From: an uncultured Candidatus Melainabacteria bacterium
Lineage (GTDB): Bacteria; Cyanobacteriota; Vampirovibrionia; LMEP-6097
Assembly: GCA_937927525.1 (NCBI GenBank)
Contig: CALBDR010000094.1
Coordinates: 1-10,693, forward strand
DNA length: 10,693 bases
Direction: 5' to 3'
In this document: positions 6,394 through 10,693 of the stretch, piece by piece
Layout: each line of letters opens with the position of its first letter
Position numbering within the stretch: position 1 is the first letter of the stretch
The notes under the pieces: model-generated
Told to the model about the DNA's origin: nothing
Seen by the model: only the letters and a program-made list of their open reading frames with translations
The model's database searches: none
Position numbers and translations under genes: made by a program

Positions 6394-6846
6394 ATGACTA
6401 GATTAGTAAAATTATTATTTCTTTGTTTACTTTGTTTGAACTTTAGTACCGCTAGGGCTAATGACTTGAATCTATTATGTGATGAAGGTTTCACCGCTCT
6501 TCAAGATTTAGTACAACAACCAAAACTTTATAAAAATAAAAAAGTGAAAATTGTAGGTGATTTCTTCTCTTTTTCCTCACTGCCCTTAGACTATCCCCAA
6601 GCTTTCAGAGACTCTAAAAAATATATTGGAATAGTGCTTTCTAGACCAGACCAAAAACAGATTCCGTTAGTTGAACTTAAGCTAGCAGCAAAGTTGGAGC
6701 TTTTTAAAGACGAGGAGAAACCTATTGTTATTGAACATGGAGATCAAGTTAAAATAAATGCTAAAGTCTTCGAAGTTGCTCTAGGCGAGCCTTGGCTTGA
6801 GATTTCGAGTATCGAGATAATTAGAAAAAATGCTGAGCATGGATAA
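6394..6846 (+). CDS. Exported small protein with OB-fold-like pattern, function unknown
   Basis: The 150-residue product begins with a Sec signal peptide: MTRLVKL, a Leu/Cys-rich core, and a likely type-I cut after TARA (about residue 22). The mature part has alternating strands that resemble a small OB-like barrel: YKNKKVKIVGDFFSF, YIGIVLSRPD, then GDQVKINAKVFEVALGEPWLEISSIEII. The order 'V-x-(V/I)-x-G ... GD-x-V-x-(I/V) ... PW-(L/I)-x-(V/I)' is common in bacterial nucleic-acid or ligand-binding OB proteins, but the export signal argues for an envelope role. I do not recognise the family. It is first in the rightward run, and its end overlaps the next gene by 17 nt (or 8 nt with the alternative start), so the two are probably co-translated. 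Confidence 0.72.
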   Translation: MTRLVKLLFLCLLCLNFSTARANDLNLLCDEGFTALQDLVQQPKLYKNKKVKIVGDFFSFSSLPLDYPQAFRDSKKYIGIVLSRPDQKQIPLVELKLAAKLELFKDEEKPIVIEHGDQVKINAKVFEVALGEPWLEISSIEIIRKNAEHG

Positions 6847-7168
6847 TTTAAGTACAGATATGATAGATATGAATTCTATTAATAGTCAGTTAGCAAAGCT
6901 AGATATACTCGATGCGTACATAATTATTGACTCAGAAAAAAAAATCATTCAAGAGTTTTATAGTGATTACTTAAATCAAATAGATTTAAGTTTCTTTAAA
7001 GAAAAACTTAATGTTATTAGTGATTCTAAAAAACAAATCCTGCTTACAGAAAAAGGAATGATATATGTATACAAATCCCTAGCACATAATTTTATTTTGC
7101 TTGCAGGATTTCGTGAAAGCACAGATATTTATAACCTACAATCAAAATTAGATACAATATTAACTTAG
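6830..7168 (+). CDS. Small Roadblock/LC7-like protein, function unknown
   Basis: The 112-residue product has no signal peptide and no membrane helix. Its pattern is helix (INSQLAKL), strand (DAYIIIDSEKKII), helix, strands (QILLTEKGMIYVYKSL, NFILLAGF) and a C-terminal helix (YNLQSKLDTIL). This order and length fit the Roadblock/LC7 (profilin-like) fold, whose bacterial members often regulate small GTPases or polarity, but there is no diagnostic motif, so this is a fold guess. The ATG at 6830 overlaps the previous gene by 17 nt; a second ATG at 6839 (MDNL) would reduce the overlap to 8 nt, and neither has a good SD. Close overlap with the exported 6394 product suggests a shared transcript and perhaps a shared process across the membrane. 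Confidence 0.62.
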   Translation: MLSMDNLSTDMIDMNSINSQLAKLDILDAYIIIDSEKKIIQEFYSDYLNQIDLSFFKEKLNVISDSKKQILLTEKGMIYVYKSLAHNFILLAGFRESTDIYNLQSKLDTILT

Positions 7169-7219
7169 CCTTAAACTTTCAGGTTATTCATCACTTTTAA
7201 AAGGGAATAATAGGTATAT

Positions 7220-8005
7220 ATGACTAGATCAATTAAATTAGCATTAATATTATTGGCTGTATTAAGTCTAAGTAATTTACAGCTACTCGCACAAAATTTC
7301 AGAGGCTCTGTCTCTTATGTAGCAGCTGGCACACCTATGCAAGCTGTAATTAATGAAACTATTAGTTCCGAATTTACCAGACCTGGTGAAAGAATTACCT
7401 TAAGTTTGGGTTCACCTGTTTACTCAGGTTCCTCAGTTGCTTTGCCTGCAGGTGCTCTCGTAGAAGCTGAAGTTCTAGAGGCTTCACCTGCTGGAAGAGC
7501 CGGTACACCAGGTAAATTAGATTTTAGATTAACAGCTGTACTTACTCCTGATGGAGGAAGAATACCTCTTTCAGCCAGCTTAGATCAGAATAGGTTTTCA
7601 CTAACAGCTGAGAATCATTCAAGAGCTAAGCATTATGCTAAAGCTACGGTTGCTGGTGCAGCTGGTGGTGCTTTAAGTGGTTTAATCGGCGGTGCTATTA
7701 GTGGAGGAAAAGTTGGTAGAGGTGCTGCACTTGGCACTGCTGTCGGAAGTGGCGTAGGTATACTTGGTGGCACAATTAAAAAAGGAAAAGAATTAACGAT
7801 AACGAAAGGAACTCCGATTCCATTTGTTCTAGATAGACCTTTACAGATAGGTAGTGCTCCTCCGAATTTAACTCCTCAGGGTGAATTAGGTTTCCAACAA
7901 CCATTTGGAGATCCATCTAGTGGTTCTTTCCAAACTCCAAGCGCTCCACCTCCTCCTCAACAAGGAGCTAATGGTTATTACCAGAACCAAAACCCTTACT
8001 ATTAA
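7220..8005 (+). CDS. Exported Gly-zipper protein with VirB10/TrbI-like beta region and NPYY tail
   Basis: The 261-residue product has a signal peptide (MTRSIKL, a Leu-rich core, cut after LLA near residue 24). Residues 33-130 form a beta-rich region with the pattern AAGTPMQAVI, ISSE, PGERITLSL, PVYSG, ALPAGALVEAEVLEA and LTPDGGRIPL. This resembles the 'LPaG-x-G-x-V / PDG-x-x-(I/V)-PL' region of VirB10/TrbI-type proteins and of many unnamed bacterial envelope proteins. Residues about 143-189 are a Gly-zipper (GGxxxGxxxGG pattern), a possible membrane-inserting segment. A strand TPIPFVLDRPLQI follows, then a Pro/Gln-rich tail from about 215 ending NQNPYY. AAGGGA (7201-7206) and TAGG (7211-7214) are possible SDs. 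It is followed after 3 nt by a paralogue. Function is unknown; I infer an envelope location. No conjugation genes are nearby. Confidence 0.75.
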   Translation: MTRSIKLALILLAVLSLSNLQLLAQNFRGSVSYVAAGTPMQAVINETISSEFTRPGERITLSLGSPVYSGSSVALPAGALVEAEVLEASPAGRAGTPGKLDFRLTAVLTPDGGRIPLSASLDQNRFSLTAENHSRAKHYAKATVAGAAGGALSGLIGGAISGGKVGRGAALGTAVGSGVGILGGTIKKGKELTITKGTPIPFVLDRPLQIGSAPPNLTPQGELGFQQPFGDPSSGSFQTPSAPPPPQQGANGYYQNQNPYY

Positions 8006-8709
8006 ACTATGAATAGCATTTGCTTTAAGCGATTCATAATATTATTTGTACTTCTAAGCATTAGTAGTTTTTTTTCGGAAACTTCAATTTACGCTAGAGA
8101 GAAGACTCAAGTCGTATTTATCCCTCCAAATTCACCGATGCAAATGATTGCTCGAGAAGATATAAGCTCTGAAACGAGTAAACTAGGCGATAAAATTTTA
8201 ATGCAATTATCCGCACCAGTCTTTTCTGGAGCTGATTTAGCTCTTCCAGTGGGAATGCTTTTTGAAGCTGAAATAAGTGAGCTTCGAAAAGCGGGTGAAA
8301 ATGGTCAAGAGGCTTATATAGATATAACTATTAAGAATATAATTACCCACAGCGGAACTAGAATCCCTATGAGGGCTAAATTAAATCATGAAAAGCTTAG
8401 TTTAGTTACAAAAAAAAATAGTGTTTACAGTAAAATAAGTCCAGACTCTAGAGCTAAACCATTTGTAATTAAGCATAGTATTCCAGTACCATTTATCATG
8501 TCTCAAACCCTAAGATTTGAACACGACTATGAGCTACATAGGATGGTTAAAACTGAAGAAGGTAATATCAAAGCAGGCTTATCTACTGAAAGTGCAGATG
8601 AAGAATTTATTCCATTCTTTGACCCTACTCAAACCCGCCGAAGAAGAAATGCCTTGGAAGACCCAGCTAGAGTATATAGTAGAGAAAAAAATAAAAACCC
8701 TTACTATTA
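7989..8709 (+). repeat. Shared 3'-terminal 16-base match of the two paralogues (NPYY tail)
   Basis: AAAACCCTTACTATTA occurs at 7989-8004 and again at 8694-8709, in each case encoding the last residues NPYY and running into the stop codon. The flanking tail sequences of the two genes are otherwise dissimilar (Pro/Gln-rich against charged), so conservation is focused on the last residues. Confidence 0.7.
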
Positions 8710-8710
8710 G
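8009..8710 (+). CDS. Exported paralogue of the preceding gene, lacking the Gly-zipper, with NPYY tail
   Basis: The 233-residue product has a signal peptide with likely cleavage after IYA (about residue 29). Residues 38-130 align with the upstream gene: NSPMQMIAREDISSE, LGDKILMQLSAPVFSGADLALP, FEAEISELRKAG and SGTRIPMRAKL. The C-terminal strand also matches, SIPVPFIMSQTLRF against TPIPFVLDRPLQI. In between, about 45 Gly-zipper residues of the upstream protein are replaced by a short polar stretch. The tail is charged, with an Arg cluster near TRRRRN, but again ends NPYY. The start lies 3 nt after the upstream stop with no SD, so translation is probably coupled. This is a tandem duplicate that diverged, probably so that one copy inserts in the membrane and the other stays soluble or peripheral. 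Function is unknown. Confidence 0.75.
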   Translation: MNSICFKRFIILFVLLSISSFFSETSIYAREKTQVVFIPPNSPMQMIAREDISSETSKLGDKILMQLSAPVFSGADLALPVGMLFEAEISELRKAGENGQEAYIDITIKNIITHSGTRIPMRAKLNHEKLSLVTKKNSVYSKISPDSRAKPFVIKHSIPVPFIMSQTLRFEHDYELHRMVKTEEGNIKAGLSTESADEEFIPFFDPTQTRRRRNALEDPARVYSREKNKNPYY

Positions 8711-8743
8711 AATTATAGATAGATCCAGTTAAATTGAATTTTT

Positions 8744-8752
8744 TGCTATTAT
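8744..8752 (+). promoter_or_regulatory. Extended -10 element upstream of thrS
   Basis: TGCTATTAT (8744-8752) fits an extended -10 (TGnTATAAT, one mismatch in the hexamer). The hexamer ends 3 nt before the ATG at 8756 and exactly 9 nt before the in-frame ATG at 8762, the same spacing as at mreB and sdhC. A start 6-7 nt downstream falls at 8758-8759, inside or after the first ATG, which favours 8762 as the real start. No -35 or SD is visible. Confidence 0.5.
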
Positions 8753-8755
8753 TTA

Positions 8756-10693
8756 ATGACGATGGTATCAGTTATATTAGAAGACGGTAGTTCGAAATCT
8801 GTGGATGATGGAGCTTCAGGTTTAGATTTAGCTAAAGCTATTTCCACCTCACTTGCAAAAAAAGCTATAGCTTTAGAAATTAATGGAGATGTTAGAGATC
8901 TAAGCACCCCTATTAATGAAGGCGATAGAGTTAAAGTAATTAAGGTTGGTGATAAAAAAAGCTATGAAGTTTTAAGACATACAACTAGCCATGTATTAGC
9001 TTCAGTCGTTCAAAAAATGTTTCCTAACGCTAAAGTTGGTGTCGGACCAGCGACTGAAAAAGGTTTCTTCTATGATTTCCAAATCGAAGACAAAAAGATT
9101 ACAGACGAAGATTTAATTGAAATAGAAAAGCAAATGAAGAAATTTGCTTCTGGTGCTTATAAAATCGAGAAAGTTAATATCGAGAACGTTGACACAAAAT
9201 TAGCTGATTATAAGGCATCTGGTGAAATTTACAAAGCTGAACTTTTAGAAGAACATAGAGATAATCAGCCTACTGAATATTACTTCACAGATAATAATGG
9301 TCAAAGATTATGGTCAGACTTATGTGCTGGACCACATTTACCTAACACTAAATTTATCAAACACGTCAAATTAACTAACGTTTCTGGTGCTTACTGGCGT
9401 GGTAAAGAAGAAAATGACCAAATGCAAAGGGTCTACGGTACTGTTTGGTGGGATCAAGAAGAATTTGATAACTATTTCAAGCAACTTGAAGAAAGTGAGA
9501 AAAGAGATCATAGAAAATTAGCAAAAGCCCATGACCTTTTCTCAACTCACGAACTAGCTGGAGCTGGCTTAGTTTTCTGGCATAGAAAGCTTGCAACCAT
9601 AAGACAAGAGTTAGAAAAATTCTGGACTAGGGAACACAGAAAAGCTGGTTATGAATTTGTAGTAACTCCACATATTGCAAAGTCTGAACTCTGGGATATT
9701 TCTGGGCATAACTCTTTCTATAAAGAAAACATGTACAACTTAAAAGTTGATGAAGATGAGTATGTTTTAAAACCGATGAACTGTCCATTTCATGTTCTAA
9801 TCTTTAAAAATAATAGACATAGCTTTAGAGATCTACCAATCAGAATGGCTGAAATGGGAACTGTTTATAGAAATGAAGCAAGTGGCGCAGTTCATGGATT
9901 AGCTAGGGTTAGAGGTTTCACCCAGGATGACGCTCATATCTTCTGTACTAGAGAACAGTTTAAAACTGAAATCCAAGGAGTATATAAGTTAATAGATAAA
10001 ATCTATTCAGCCCTGGGATTGAGTTTTGAAGTGGAAGTTTCTACCAAGCCTGAGAAAGCAATTGGTGACGCTGAACTTTGGGATTTTGCTGAGCAAGGTC
10101 TAATCGAATCTTTAAAAGAGTTAAATGTTGACTTTGAAATTAACCCAGCCGATGGAGCTTTCTACGGTCCTAAGATCGACTTTAAATTAAAAGACGCTTT
10201 AGGTAGAGTATGGCAGGGAGCTACTATTCAGCTCGACTTTAATTTACCTGAAAGATTCGACTTAAGTTATGTCGATAGTGAAAGCAAAGCTCAAAGACCA
10301 GTTATGATTCATAGAGCCATCTTTGGTTCTATGGAAAGGATTACCATGGTTCTTATCGAGCACTTTGCAGGAGCTTTCCCAGTGTGGCTATCTCCTGATC
10401 AAGTCATGGTAGTTCCAGTAACAGATAAACATAATGACTACGCGATAAAAATCCGTGACTTCCTTATAGATAGTGATATCAGAGCACAAGCAGACCTTAG
10501 TTCAGAGAGAATGAATTACAAAATCCGCCAAGCTCAAGAATCACAGATTCCATATATGCTTATAGTAGGTGATCAAGAAATTGAATCAGAGACAGTAAAT
10601 GTTAGATTCCGTAGATCAAAAGATCAGGAAGCTATGTCTATAAAAGATTTCTTAGAAAAGATTAGAACTGAAGTTCGTGAGAAGCAGATTTAG
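8756..10693 (+). CDS. thrS: Threonyl-tRNA synthetase
   Basis: This class II synthetase charges tRNA-Thr and edits mischarged Ser. The 645-residue product is full length. It starts with a TGS domain (about 3-64), then the editing (SAD) domain with H75xxxH79 and the LCAGPH motif (C190, H194), the catalytic core, and an anticodon-binding domain (about 545-645). The catalytic zinc ligands are all present: C343 in MNCPFH, H380 in VHGLARVRG and H519 in MIHRAIFGSMER, matching E. coli C334, H385 and H511. The motif-2 region RNEASGAVHGLARVRGFTQ is intact, as is DDAHIF. The frame allows ATG at 8756 or 8762. I favour 8762 (MVSVILEDGS), because family members usually start right at this TGS strand and the -10 lies too close to 8756. 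The stop TAG is the last three bases of the window. It lies 45 bp after the NPYY paralogue and has its own likely promoter; no T-box leader is present. Confidence 0.98.
   Translation: MTMVSVILEDGSSKSVDDGASGLDLAKAISTSLAKKAIALEINGDVRDLSTPINEGDRVKVIKVGDKKSYEVLRHTTSHVLASVVQKMFPNAKVGVGPATEKGFFYDFQIEDKKITDEDLIEIEKQMKKFASGAYKIEKVNIENVDTKLADYKASGEIYKAELLEEHRDNQPTEYYFTDNNGQRLWSDLCAGPHLPNTKFIKHVKLTNVSGAYWRGKEENDQMQRVYGTVWWDQEEFDNYFKQLEESEKRDHRKLAKAHDLFSTHELAGAGLVFWHRKLATIRQELEKFWTREHRKAGYEFVVTPHIAKSELWDISGHNSFYKENMYNLKVDEDEYVLKPMNCPFHVLIFKNNRHSFRDLPIRMAEMGTVYRNEASGAVHGLARVRGFTQDDAHIFCTREQFKTEIQGVYKLIDKIYSALGLSFEVEVSTKPEKAIGDAELWDFAEQGLIESLKELNVDFEINPADGAFYGPKIDFKLKDALGRVWQGATIQLDFNLPERFDLSYVDSESKAQRPVMIHRAIFGSMERITMVLIEHFAGAFPVWLSPDQVMVVPVTDKHNDYAIKIRDFLIDSDIRAQADLSSERMNYKIRQAQESQIPYMLIVGDQEIESETVNVRFRRSKDQEAMSIKDFLEKIRTEVREKQI

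Noticed and set aside
7220..8710. Conjugation or type IV secretion (VirB10/TrbI) locus
   Set aside because: Only a general resemblance of a beta region exists; no ATPase, pilus, relaxase or other secretion genes are present.
8517..8732. Plus-strand 71-residue open frame at the end of the 8009 gene
   Set aside because: It is an out-of-frame shadow; the NPYY-ending frame is supported by its alignment with the upstream paralogue.
8711..8755. T-box riboswitch before thrS
   Set aside because: The gap is only 45 bp, with no room for a T-box stem, specifier loop or antiterminator.

Overview
This is a gene-dense, AT-rich bacterial chromosome segment (by eye roughly one third G+C) with no mobile element, tRNA, rRNA or CRISPR array and no gene-free stretch over 300 bases. 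MreB/MreC, a type-B (five-helix, di-haem) succinate dehydrogenase cytochrome b, a SPOR-domain membrane protein and several Sec-type signal peptides point to a rod-shaped, respiring, probably diderm bacterium. No marker here fixes the phylum. An under-studied lineage, for example a non-photosynthetic relative of Cyanobacteria, is only a guess from the overall flavour of the proteins.

Layout. Bases 1-1545 (+) hold the 3' part of a large unrecognised, probably extracytoplasmic protein: acidic PFFEDG/Cys repeats, then tandem beta-rich modules. It ends at a strong hairpin terminator that overlaps the stop codon of the convergent operon mreB-mreC-rsfS (3826 down to 1599, - strand). A 65-bp divergent spacer separates mreB from a stand-alone metF (3892-4833, +). 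metF converges on sdhC (5522-4854, -). Upstream of sdhC on the same strand is a SPOR-domain protein gene (6334-5558, -). From a 59-bp divergent spacer a rightward run begins: an exported OB-fold-like protein (6394), a small Roadblock-like protein (6830), two tandem paralogous exported proteins that both end in NPYY (7220 and 8009), and a complete threonyl-tRNA synthetase gene that ends on the last base of the window.

How the genes fit together. mreB and mreC set rod shape and the envelope synthesis axis. The SPOR protein is a candidate septum/peptidoglycan-binding factor. The exported unknowns add to an envelope theme, while rsfS, metF, sdhC and thrS are housekeeping genes for ribosome dormancy, one-carbon metabolism, respiration and translation. 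sdhC is separated from sdhA and sdhB, and mreD is not next to mreC.

Regulation. Several genes that begin transcription units have no Shine-Dalgarno sequence but carry a TAnnnT -10-like hexamer 8-10 nt before the start codon. At mreB and sdhC the same nine bases, TAAAATATC, stand with the hexamer exactly 9 nt from the ATG. This suggests leaderless or near-leaderless mRNAs. No defence system, biosynthetic cluster or other clear new system was found; the best leads are the leaderless signature, the repeat protein at the left edge and the NPYY paralogue pair.
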